A DNA stretch of 64,000 nt, from positions 24,475 to 88,474 of the IMG/VR virus record IMGVR_UViG_3300033990_000306; one strand, given 5' to 3'. A model generated the notes under the pieces. The model did not search any database, had not been told where the DNA came from, and saw nothing but the letters and a program-made list of their open reading frames with translations. The position numbers were made by a program, and so were the translations under genes. This document shows positions 26,221-33,783 of this stretch, in pieces (the stretch's first letter is position 1; each line of letters starts with the position of its first letter). The DNA is from a virus.

Positions 26221-28348
26221 TGTAGTTAATTTAACCTACAGCAGAGAGAAGAGAGGATTTGTTGATGTAACGTTTAATGACGGAGAAATAATAAGTTATT
26301 CATATGCCCAACTAGAGCTTCCTTATTTTTATTCTGGAGTTAATTTTCTTACTAGTGGTAAGTTAAAAGCTGATGAGTTAGCTTTAATAGAAAGTTGTAC
26401 TTATGAAGAGAAAGAAGCATTGACAGATAATGGTTATATTAAAATGCCCTTTTATAAAATAGTTACTAAAGTTCCAGAAGAAATTGGAAGGTTAAGAAGT
26501 AAAAGTTCTTATTCGGCAGAAGGAAATATACCATACCTAGAGAGAAGGTTAGGGGCAGATGGTATAGTTAATTTTACTTATAATGTAGAAAGGTATGCTT
26601 ATATTGATATTGAAGAACAGAAAGCAAAGATTAGTTTAATTGGGGTTATAACTTCATTGGAGGATAAATATTACCCATTTTATAATATGTCTTCGTTTTT
26701 AGAGTTTATGGAGAAAAATAAAATAAGTACTATTTTTGCGTGGAATGGTAATGGGTATGACTATTTGAGAATGGAGAAAGACATTCCTATGGTCGAGAAG
26801 GGTAAGTTGGTTACTAGGTGGAATGCTTTATTGAAAATTGATGCTATGGAGATATACGCTCGTTATATGCAAAAGAAGTTAATGAGTTTGAATGCGGCTT
26901 CGGCTGAGGAAGAGTTAGGTAAGAAGATAGAGTTAAGTGGAAAGTTTGATGAAATTCCTATGAAGGAGTTGGAAGTGTATAATGAGCAGGACGTTAGACT
27001 GCTAAGAGGTATTATAGAGAAAACTAAAATTCACCAGATAATATTTAGAATTGGGTCATATGCTGGGCTTATTCCTAATTTAATTAGTCCTACTAGGTTA
27101 GCTGATAATTTATTTATTAAGGAGTTACAGCCTCAAGGAAAGGTATTGTTTGACTATAATGTTAGAGCGGTAGGTAAACTTGAAGGAGCTACAATTATTA
27201 CAACCAAGTCTGGAGTTCACCAGAAAGTAGCTGGAATAGACTTAGACCACCTTTACCCTAGTGTAGTAATGTACAATAGCTGGCTGGGTAGAGATATGGA
27301 AGTTTGGAAATTAGTTCAATATTTCATACGAAAGTTTTTAGAAATGAGGGCGGAAGAGAAAAATCTTTATTCAACGACTAAGGATGACGTTCACGACATA
27401 GCCCAAAAGGCTTTGAAAGTTATGAGTAATAGCTGGTATGGAGTTTTACAAAATCAGTATTACCGTTATGCTAATACTGATATGGGAAATTTTATTACTG
27501 AAAACGCTAGGAAAGTGCGGGAGAAACTTCAAGCTTTAGTAGAGTTATTCGGGTTTGAAGTTATATTGAGTGATACTGATAGTGTGTTTATAACTAATGT
27601 AGAGGAAGACAAAGCTAAGTCTATGGTAGAAATAATAAATAAAAAGTTATTTCCATATCAGGTTAAGGTAGAAAAGTATTTCCACAAAATGATAGTAATG
27701 GTTTCTAATAGTGGAAAGAGTGTTAAGAAGAGGTATGTAGGAATTGACTCTAAAGGAGAATTAAAGTCTACTGGGGTGGAGATAATAAGAAGCGAGAGTA
27801 TACCAATAACGAAAGAAGTTGAGAAGACTTTGTTTAATTATTTGTTAGTGGAAAATAAGAGTGAGGCAGAAATTCATTCTTACTTAAATAGTATAGAGGA
27901 AAGGTTTAATAGTATACCAATAGAAGAATTACTGAAAGAGAAGGTGGTCGACTCTGAGAAAGAGTATAAGTCCAAGACTACTGTAGTTAAAGTAGCTGAG
28001 GCATTGAATTATGAAATTGAAGTTTCTACTGAGAGTTTTACAAACAAGAATGGAGTAACTAGAGACAGGAAGAAATATAGAATAACATCTCCGAATGGAG
28101 CAAGACTATTTGAGTTAAGGTGGTTACTCGGAGAAAAAGGAAAGCCAATACCAGTTGAAGAAGGAGTTTCTTTAGAGAGTTATAGTTCGTTAGTTGACTA
28201 TGACTTTTATTGGAACTCGGCTATCGTTCAGCCAGTAAACAGAATACTACTGTCAGTAGGAATGAGTATGTTAGAGCGAAAAAAGAAACCAAGAAAAAGA
28301 CTTATAAAGACTAAAGAAATAACAACGAAGAAATTGGAGGTAGAATGA
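26207..28348 (+). CDS. Family B DNA polymerase
   Basis: 713 residues, with proofreading and polymerase domains. Exo I is AYIDIEE (D134, E136), Exo II lies in FAWNGNGYDY (~178-186), Exo III is YNEQDVRLL (~258). Polymerase motif A is GIDLDHLYPSVV (~344), motif B KVMSNSWYG (~403), motif C LSDTDSVF (~455), followed by KKRYVG. All catalytic Asp residues are present. It is the probable viral replicase, placed between primase and RPA-like genes. The start is ATG 26207 after TTAGGAGGT, overlapping the primase. Confidence 0.93.
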   Translation: MKLDNVVNLTYSREKRGFVDVTFNDGEIISYSYAQLELPYFYSGVNFLTSGKLKADELALIESCTYEEKEALTDNGYIKMPFYKIVTKVPEEIGRLRSKSSYSAEGNIPYLERRLGADGIVNFTYNVERYAYIDIEEQKAKISLIGVITSLEDKYYPFYNMSSFLEFMEKNKISTIFAWNGNGYDYLRMEKDIPMVEKGKLVTRWNALLKIDAMEIYARYMQKKLMSLNAASAEEELGKKIELSGKFDEIPMKELEVYNEQDVRLLRGIIEKTKIHQIIFRIGSYAGLIPNLISPTRLADNLFIKELQPQGKVLFDYNVRAVGKLEGATIITTKSGVHQKVAGIDLDHLYPSVVMYNSWLGRDMEVWKLVQYFIRKFLEMRAEEKNLYSTTKDDVHDIAQKALKVMSNSWYGVLQNQYYRYANTDMGNFITENARKVREKLQALVELFGFEVILSDTDSVFITNVEEDKAKSMVEIINKKLFPYQVKVEKYFHKMIVMVSNSGKSVKKRYVGIDSKGELKSTGVEIIRSESIPITKEVEKTLFNYLLVENKSEAEIHSYLNSIEERFNSIPIEELLKEKVVDSEKEYKSKTTVVKVAEALNYEIEVSTESFTNKNGVTRDRKKYRITSPNGARLFELRWLLGEKGKPIPVEEGVSLESYSSLVDYDFYWNSAIVQPVNRILLSVGMSMLERKKKPRKRLIKTKEITTKKLEVE

Positions 28349-28349
28349 A

Positions 28350-28991
28350 ATGGATTTAGAGGCTGTAAAGAAATGGGCTAGTATAAATTACCCATATTTG
28401 ATTAGCAACGAAGACGCAATAGTGAGACTCTATAAGAAGAGTGTTCTGGGAGAGGTTATAGTGGAGAAGACAAAGTATATAGCTCCTTACAGACCTATAG
28501 CAAAGTTGGAAGATAAAATTCCAGCAACTATAGCTGTGACTAAAATTGTCAAACTAAGGACTTCTTCGAAAGAAGTATGTGCGGTGTGCGGAAAGAAAAT
28601 ATGTACTGAGCATACTCAGAGAGTATTGAAGTATGCTGGGGTTTATCAAATGGCAGACCCAACAGGAATTGTGGAGGCATTTGTATTTGAGACTAAAGAG
28701 TTTGTAGACGGGTTAGACAAAGCAGACTTTCTATTATTGGCAGGGAGATATGAGAAGAATACTAATGGGGCTTCTTTTATAATAAGGAGTTATGAAGTTT
28801 TGACAAAAGATGCTCTTAAAGCGTTCTATGATGTTATGGACTTTTTTACTATAAGTAGTAGTGGAGGTACAATACAAGAAGATAAGTACGAGAAGTACAT
28901 TAAGTCTAGTGGTAATGAAATTGAAATTAGAGCCATTGAAAAGTATTTTGTTAGTAAAAAAGAAAGTGGAGTTCTATATTTAAATTTGTGA
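28350..28991 (+). CDS. RPA-like single-stranded DNA-binding protein
   Basis: 213 residues. After a helical N-terminus there is an OB-fold-like region with a four-ligand zinc site (CAVCGKKICTEH), as in archaeal RPA and RPA41 zinc-finger OB folds, then VYQMADPTGIVEAFVFETKEF and LLLAGRYEKN. It would coat unwound DNA during replication. It lies one base after the polymerase stop. The family call rests on the zinc-OB pattern and context. Confidence 0.7.
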   Translation: MDLEAVKKWASINYPYLISNEDAIVRLYKKSVLGEVIVEKTKYIAPYRPIAKLEDKIPATIAVTKIVKLRTSSKEVCAVCGKKICTEHTQRVLKYAGVYQMADPTGIVEAFVFETKEFVDGLDKADFLLLAGRYEKNTNGASFIIRSYEVLTKDALKAFYDVMDFFTISSSGGTIQEDKYEKYIKSSGNEIEIRAIEKYFVSKKESGVLYLNL

Positions 28992-29000
28992 GGAATGTAG

Positions 29001-29720
29001 ATGAATAGTGAAGAAGAGGAAATAGCAGATAAAATTAATGAGAAGTTTAGAGAGGGAGTTAGAAAATGGATGGACGAAGAACAAGCTAAACGTGATAAAA
29101 GTATATTTCACGTTAGTAGTTTTGTTTATGGTTGTCTAAGGAAAGTTTGGTATGAAGAAAAGTATGCCGACAAAGTTCCTCCAGTTGATGATGAAGGAAT
29201 TTTAAGAATGTGGATAGGTACTAAGTTGCACGAAACACCGATAACAGAAATGCACGAAACTCCTGTATGGATAGATTTTCCAGTAAAAGATTTTGGTGGG
29301 AGGCTTGATGAGATTTTTGAAATTGACGGTAAGAAAATATTAGTAGACAAAAAATTTAGTAATAGTTTGCCGAAGAGTATGAATGACCATTATTATAAAC
29401 AGATTACATATTATGCCGCTATGCTTCTGTATTCTAAAAATATTTTGGTAGACGGAGTTGGAATACATTATATGAAACCAACTGTGAATTATAATGATAA
29501 AGAGCGGGAGAGAACTTTTGTTAAGTTGTTAACTAAAGAGGAAATTCTGGAAGTAGGAGAGGAAATAAAGAGAATGGTATATGAAGTAATGGAGGACTTA
29601 GAGAAAGATATTCTACCTCCGCCATATCATAGTTGGTATTGTCAGTATTGTCCTTTCTCTGTTTCTTGTTATGCAGAGACTAAAGACTATTTAGCTGATA
29701 CTGGAGAAGTTGTAGAATGA
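29001..29720 (+). CDS. Cas4-like RecB-family nuclease with Fe-S cysteines
   Basis: 239 residues. PD-(D/E)XK nuclease core: GGRLDEIFEIDGKKILVDKKF gives the metal-binding Asp and the D-x-K; QITYYAAMLL is the QhxxY motif. An upstream Cys in YGCLRKVWY and WYCQYCPFSVSC near the C-terminus supply four Cys for an iron-sulfur cluster, as in Cas4 and AddB-type enzymes. In viruses such enzymes act in replication or recombination, or interfere with spacer uptake. There is no CRISPR locus here. It overlaps the next gene by four bases. Confidence 0.85.
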   Translation: MNSEEEEIADKINEKFREGVRKWMDEEQAKRDKSIFHVSSFVYGCLRKVWYEEKYADKVPPVDDEGILRMWIGTKLHETPITEMHETPVWIDFPVKDFGGRLDEIFEIDGKKILVDKKFSNSLPKSMNDHYYKQITYYAAMLLYSKNILVDGVGIHYMKPTVNYNDKERERTFVKLLTKEEILEVGEEIKRMVYEVMEDLEKDILPPPYHSWYCQYCPFSVSCYAETKDYLADTGEVVE

Positions 29721-30541
29721 TAATAGTGGACATTTTTGAGACTACAAACAACCCAAAGACTAAAGACCAGATGGACGCAATAAAGTTGAATTACGAAATA
29801 AGACCATTAACTAAAGGCGGGGATTATTTAATTGAAGGGGAAATGGCTAAGGTGGTAATAGAGAGAAAAGAAATTAATGACTTATTTAGTAGTAACCACG
29901 AAGGAAGACTACCTAAGCAAATGAATAAGTTGGTTACTGAGTACCCAGACTATAAGAAGATATTGCTTATAGAGGGAAGTATTTCTACAGTTATTAGTAG
30001 GGCTGGTGCTAGGAGTGGAGTTAAGAAAGGAGGAGTAGTAGACTTTAGTAATAATTCTAAGAATTTATATGCTAGGTATTCTAGTGAGTTTGTTGGAATT
30101 GTTAATAGTATAATTACTACTAGTGATATAAATGTAATACAGGTGAGTAGTAAGTGGCAGACTATAACTTTACTAAAGAATTTAGACGCTTGGGTTTCTG
30201 GAGAGAAGCATACGAGGATGAGGAGTTCTGTAGCGAAGAAAGTTGATAGACCATTAGACAGAGAAGTAGAAGACTTATGGTTAACTATTCACGGAGTAGG
30301 TTGGCAAAGAGTGTGGAAAATAGTTAATGAATATCCTTCTTTACTTGACTTAGCAAAAGATATTATAGAGAGTAAGGACTCAACTATAAAAGAAAAGTTA
30401 GGAGAAAGTTTGGGTAGTCATATAATTGAAGTGTTTAAAAACAAAATAGACAATAGCAAAAAAGAGGTGGAGGAGAATGAAACTAAGAAAGCAAAAAAAG
30501 AAAGAAAGCCGAGAAGTAAACCAAGTAGTTCTTCCAAATGA
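29717..30541 (+). CDS. XPF/ERCC4-family nuclease with helix-hairpin-helix tail
   Basis: 274 residues. The ERCC4 nuclease motif is clear: GGDYLIEG, then VVIERKEINDLFSS (ERK). Residues ~185-245 (VEDLWLTIHGVGWQRVWKI and LGESLGSHIIEVF) form a helix-hairpin-helix DNA-binding domain. It would cut branched or flap DNA formed in replication or recombination. The C-terminus is a basic Ser-rich tail, and its last 65 bases overlap the next gene in another frame. Confidence 0.88.
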   Translation: MIIVDIFETTNNPKTKDQMDAIKLNYEIRPLTKGGDYLIEGEMAKVVIERKEINDLFSSNHEGRLPKQMNKLVTEYPDYKKILLIEGSISTVISRAGARSGVKKGGVVDFSNNSKNLYARYSSEFVGIVNSIITTSDINVIQVSSKWQTITLLKNLDAWVSGEKHTRMRSSVAKKVDRPLDREVEDLWLTIHGVGWQRVWKIVNEYPSLLDLAKDIIESKDSTIKEKLGESLGSHIIEVFKNKIDNSKKEVEENETKKAKKERKPRSKPSSSSK

Positions 30542-30833
30542 TGAAGAAACTATAAGCAAGTTTATAGACGAGCCTATAATATGTCCTAAACACGCTATGG
30601 AAATAGAAAGTAAGTTAAAGGTAACTGACGAGGACACATTTCAGAAAGTAGTGGAAGTAACTTCTGATAAGTTTTTATTGTATATTGACGAAGAGGAATA
30701 TGACCGAATGTATGGTACAGGTAGGTGGAGTGCTTTTAAGAAAAATCTCAAAGCTAAAGGGAATTGTATATTTTGTCTTTTAGAGAATACTAGTTTGCTG
30801 GAAGATGTAGTTAAAGAAGTAAATGGTGAGTAG
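30477..30833 (+). CDS. Hypothetical small zinc-binding protein
   Basis: 118 residues from ATG 30477, after GTGGAGGAG, inside the end of the XPF gene. A basic N-terminus is followed by ICPKHAMEIE and NCIFCLLE, a possible split CxxH/CxxC zinc site. Unrecognised; part of the replication-deazaguanine operon. Confidence 0.5.
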   Translation: MKLRKQKKKESREVNQVVLPNDEETISKFIDEPIICPKHAMEIESKLKVTDEDTFQKVVEVTSDKFLLYIDEEEYDRMYGTGRWSAFKKNLKAKGNCIFCLLENTSLLEDVVKEVNGE

Positions 30834-30834
30834 A

Positions 30835-30990
30835 ATGTTATATTGTTCTAATTGTAGAGTAAAATTTCCTAGAGAGGAATTGCAGGAAATATATTGTTTT
30901 AAGCATAAGAGGAAAGAATTGTTTTGCGATATGTGTGCTATAGAAATAGAATTTAATGGAGGGGATGAACATAGTTTTGTGGGTGAATGA
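30835..30990 (+). CDS. 51-residue zinc-finger protein
   Basis: ATG 30835 directly after the preceding stop; MLYCSNCRVKF, YCFKHK and FCDMCAIE give CxxC, CxxH and CxxC pairs that could bind one or two zinc ions. Its end overlaps the start of queE in a different frame. Function unknown. Confidence 0.5.
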   Translation: MLYCSNCRVKFPREELQEIYCFKHKRKELFCDMCAIEIEFNGGDEHSFVGE

Positions 30991-31675
30991 CATTTCTCCT
31001 AGTACTCAGGGAGAAGGGAAGTATATGGGTACGAGTATAGTTATACTGAGAATGATGTTATGTAACTTAGAGTGTAGTGCTAGTAAAGGAGGGTTTGATT
31101 GTGATACTTATTACACGTGGGATAAGAATAGGTTAGCCGAAGGAAGAAAGTTAACTGTAGAAGAAACTGTTAATGAGGTTAATAAGTATATGTCTCCAGA
31201 AAGAAACACTATAATGCTTACAGGGGGAGAACCTCTTATATGGCAGAAGAATGAAGAGTTTGTTGAAGTTTTGAAGAAACTTAAAGAGTTAGGTTGGAAA
31301 ATACATTTAGAGACTAATGGTACTCAGAAGTTAGAAATACAAGAGTTAATGGACTTTATAGCTATTAGTCCAAAGCAAACTCAGTACAAGTCTTATTATA
31401 ATAATGAAATAGTGCAGAGTTATTTTACAGTACCACATATATGGAAATTTGTTATAAGGACTAGGGAAAATGTTACTGACGCAATAGAATTTCTACTTAT
31501 TCACAAAGTTCCAACTTCTGATGAAATTTTTCTTATGCCGGAAGGAGTTACTTCTGAGCAACTACTTTCCTCAATAAAGAAATTTATAAACCCTAACATA
31601 ATACTCTTTCCAAGAAATAAATATAATAACATATATATTTCTAACAGAAGGCAAATAACGGAGGGATTTAAATGA
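30965..31675 (+). CDS. queE: 7-carboxy-7-deazaguanine synthase (radical SAM)
   Basis: About 236 residues. It converts 6-carboxytetrahydropterin to 7-carboxy-7-deazaguanine in the queuosine/archaeosine/deazaguanine-DNA pathway. Diagnostic motifs are SPSTQGEGKYMGTS, then CNLECS and DCDTYYTW, TGGEPLIW, and HLETNGT. The cluster Cys spacing is C-x3-C-x8-C, looser than the common C-x3-C-x2-C; QueE enzymes with expanded loops are known. ATG 30965 (MNIVLWVNDISPS) fits the family start; ATG 30956 adds three residues. It overlaps the next gene by four bases and shares the unit with FolE and a T-fold protein. Confidence 0.88.
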   Translation: MNIVLWVNDISPSTQGEGKYMGTSIVILRMMLCNLECSASKGGFDCDTYYTWDKNRLAEGRKLTVEETVNEVNKYMSPERNTIMLTGGEPLIWQKNEEFVEVLKKLKELGWKIHLETNGTQKLEIQELMDFIAISPKQTQYKSYYNNEIVQSYFTVPHIWKFVIRTRENVTDAIEFLLIHKVPTSDEIFLMPEGVTSEQLLSSIKKFINPNIILFPRNKYNNIYISNRRQITEGFK

Positions 31676-31896
31676 AGAGAAACAAAGTTAAGACAAAGGT
31701 GGATGGAGAGAAGCTTATATTGACAGGATTTTCAGAGAAGGAGTTAAATTATTTTAAGGAGAATAAAGTAGTTTTCTTCGAGCAAATGAATGATATTTTT
31801 GTGTTGTATATAAATGACAATACTACATTTGCTACTGACGATGAGACTTATAAGCCTAATGAAGACACGAAAGACCACTTAAATATGTATAGGTGA
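31672..31896 (+). CDS. Small hypothetical protein in the deazaguanine operon
   Basis: 74 residues, start overlapping queE by ATGA. Pattern suggests a small alpha/beta domain (GEKLILTGFSEKELNYFKEN then FVLYINDN). Unrecognised; the tight coupling with queE and folE suggests a shared role or shared timing. Confidence 0.5.
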   Translation: MKRNKVKTKVDGEKLILTGFSEKELNYFKENKVVFFEQMNDIFVLYINDNTTFATDDETYKPNEDTKDHLNMYR

Positions 31897-31903
31897 AAAT
31901 TAG

Positions 31904-32467
31904 TTGGGCGACAAAGAGGTAGAGGAAGCTATAAGGAGTTTGATGAAAGTAATGGAGGAAAATTATAATTGGAAGTTTACAGAAGAAGAGTATAGAGAAA
32001 CTCCAGTAAGAGTTAAGGAAATGTATAAAGAGTGGTATGGTAATAACACTTATGAGAAAATGACTGCATTTGACCCTATAAATAAATTTGACTCACTAAT
32101 AAGTTTGTCAAATATATCATATGGAGCTATATGTAGTCATCACTTAATGCCTTTTACTGGTAAGGTTTCTATAGTATATTTGCCTAGTAATAAAATTCTT
32201 GGGGCTAGTAAGTTAGCCCGTTATGTTAATAAATTTGCTTATAGACCAACCACTCAGGAAATAATGACAGAGAGTATAGCAAAAGCTATAATGGAAGAAA
32301 CTTCTGCTAGGGCAGTTATGGTTTATAGTACTGGTACACATACTTGTATGACTATGAGAGGAGTTAAGAAGAATGAAGCTACGTTTAAAGTTTCTACAAT
32401 ATTAGGAGACTTTAAAGTATTTCCGAGTTTGAAAGAAGAAGCTTTTGAGTTGGCGGAGAAGGAATAA
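31904..32467 (+). CDS. folE: GTP cyclohydrolase I
   Basis: 187 residues from TTG 31904 after AGGTGAAAA. It opens GTP to dihydroneopterin triphosphate, the first step to deazaguanines. Zinc and catalytic motifs are ICSHHLMPFTG (Cys and His ligands), SKLARYVNKFAYRPTTQE and THTCMTMRGVKK (third ligand). It is a compact form without an N-terminal extension. It is the entry enzyme of the pathway continued by QueD (51.8 kb) and QueE (31 kb). Confidence 0.93.
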   Translation: MGDKEVEEAIRSLMKVMEENYNWKFTEEEYRETPVRVKEMYKEWYGNNTYEKMTAFDPINKFDSLISLSNISYGAICSHHLMPFTGKVSIVYLPSNKILGASKLARYVNKFAYRPTTQEIMTESIAKAIMEETSARAVMVYSTGTHTCMTMRGVKKNEATFKVSTILGDFKVFPSLKEEAFELAEKE

Positions 32468-33402
32468 TGATATACGTAATTACTTTACCGAGTATAGAAA
32501 CTAGGTATACAGGACAATGGTATAAGTGGATGTGGAATTATGTTGATTCTACTAAAAGACAAGACATAAGAGTTATGGGAGACAATCTAGCTATTAAAAT
32601 TCCACCTACAGAATTTTTAGATTTTCGTCAGTATTATTTTAAAGTTTATCCTTTTTTAATGGCTACTATAAAAGTAATTAAGAGTGGAGATACAGTATTT
32701 TTTATGGACGGAGAAACTGCTGGAGTAGAAGCTTTTGAGTACATAAGGAAAATGGAAAATATAAAAGTGGACATAAGAACATTTTGGCATTCAGGGACTT
32801 ATGATAAGTATGACTTGACAGCCATAAGAGGAGTTCACGGAGAGAATTTTGAGAAAGGATGGTTTGATATAACTGACAAGATTTATGTTAGTAGTGATTT
32901 CCATAAGAGACTATTAGTGGAGTCTCGTGGGGTAGAGAAAGAGAAGATAATAGTGACGGGCAATCCTCTAGATTTGAATTTGTTTAGTGATGGTACTAAG
33001 ACAATAAAGACTAACAATGTTATGTATGCTGGGAGATTAGTACCTGAGAAAGGTTATGACATAGTAAAAGAATTAAGAAAAAAGAGAATTGATATTACAG
33101 TTAGCTTGGAAAATAAATGGGACAAGAAGAGATTTTATGAAGAGTTAGCGGCTAGTAAAGTATTGTTTTCTCCTTCGAAACAAGATATGTTTGCTACGGC
33201 TTGTATGGAAGCATTTGGGTCTAATGTTCCAGTATTAGTGCCTGACATAGAAAACTATAAAGAAATAGTTCCAGAAAGGTATAGGTATAAAAAGTTGGAA
33301 GATATTGACTGGAATAATTTAGAAAAATTGTCTACTGGCAATGAAAGGAAATTAGTAGAGAAATTTCAGTATGAAAAAGTAATGGAGGAATGGTTTAAAT
33401 GA
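32467..33402 (+). CDS. GT-B glycosyltransferase (family 4-like)
   Basis: 311 residues. The C-terminal nucleotide-sugar domain has GNPLDLNLF, MYAGRLVPEKGYDIV and SPSKQDMFATACMEAFGSNV with the E-x7-E-like region, as in GT4 enzymes. The N-terminal half is the acceptor-binding Rossmann domain (IKVIKSGDTVFFMDGETAG). Within a DNA-modification cluster it could glycosylate the modified base, but Ser/Thr/Asn-rich virion proteins are another possible target. It overlaps neighbours on both sides by one and four bases. Confidence 0.8.
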   Translation: MIYVITLPSIETRYTGQWYKWMWNYVDSTKRQDIRVMGDNLAIKIPPTEFLDFRQYYFKVYPFLMATIKVIKSGDTVFFMDGETAGVEAFEYIRKMENIKVDIRTFWHSGTYDKYDLTAIRGVHGENFEKGWFDITDKIYVSSDFHKRLLVESRGVEKEKIIVTGNPLDLNLFSDGTKTIKTNNVMYAGRLVPEKGYDIVKELRKKRIDITVSLENKWDKKRFYEELAASKVLFSPSKQDMFATACMEAFGSNVPVLVPDIENYKEIVPERYRYKKLEDIDWNNLEKLSTGNERKLVEKFQYEKVMEEWFK

Positions 33403-33737
33403 TAACATATGTGTATTGTACATTTCAGAAAGAAGGATTTCACAAATGGAATGGAGCTACAGAAATTCCAGAGGTTAGTTATTTAGCTAACAAGCATAGA
33501 CATATATTTCATTATAAGGTTGGGGTTTCAGTAGAGCATAATGATAGAGAAGTAGAGTTTATTATGTTAAAACACCAATTAGAAACTTTCGTTGATAAAT
33601 GGAATAAGGAAGATTATGGAAGTTGTGAAACTCAGGCTTCTAGAATTTATGGGTATTTAGTTTACAATTATAGTAATAGAAATTATTTTGTAGAAGTTTC
33701 AGAAGACGGAGAGAATGGAAGTATAATGTTAAGTTAA
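33399..33737 (+). CDS. QueD-like T-fold protein of unknown exact role
   Basis: 112 residues. GFHKWNGA (H15), HRHIFHYKVGVSVEHNDREVEF and a later GSCETQASRI follow the layout of T-fold pterin enzymes, where His residues bind zinc and a Glu in EVEF binds the substrate ring. The usual HGHNY is replaced by HRHIFH, so it may be a distinct member rather than QueD; a clearer QueD lies at 51833. It overlaps the glycosyltransferase by ATGA and belongs to the same operon. Confidence 0.55.
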   Translation: MITYVYCTFQKEGFHKWNGATEIPEVSYLANKHRHIFHYKVGVSVEHNDREVEFIMLKHQLETFVDKWNKEDYGSCETQASRIYGYLVYNYSNRNYFVEVSEDGENGSIMLS

Positions 33738-33756
33738 TGTGAATACGAAGATATAT

Positions 33757-33783
33757 TTATATAGCATTTAGTTATATGAAACT
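33757..33783 (+). promoter_or_regulatory. TATA promoter of the transglycosylase gene
   Basis: TTTATATAG at 33757-33765, 27 bases before ATG 33784; a nearer ATG at 33773 stops after three codons. No Shine-Dalgarno. Confidence 0.5.

Noticed and set aside
29001-29720. CRISPR-associated locus suggested by the Cas4-like gene
   Set aside because: No repeats with regular spacers and no other cas genes in the window; viral Cas4-like nucleases commonly stand alone.
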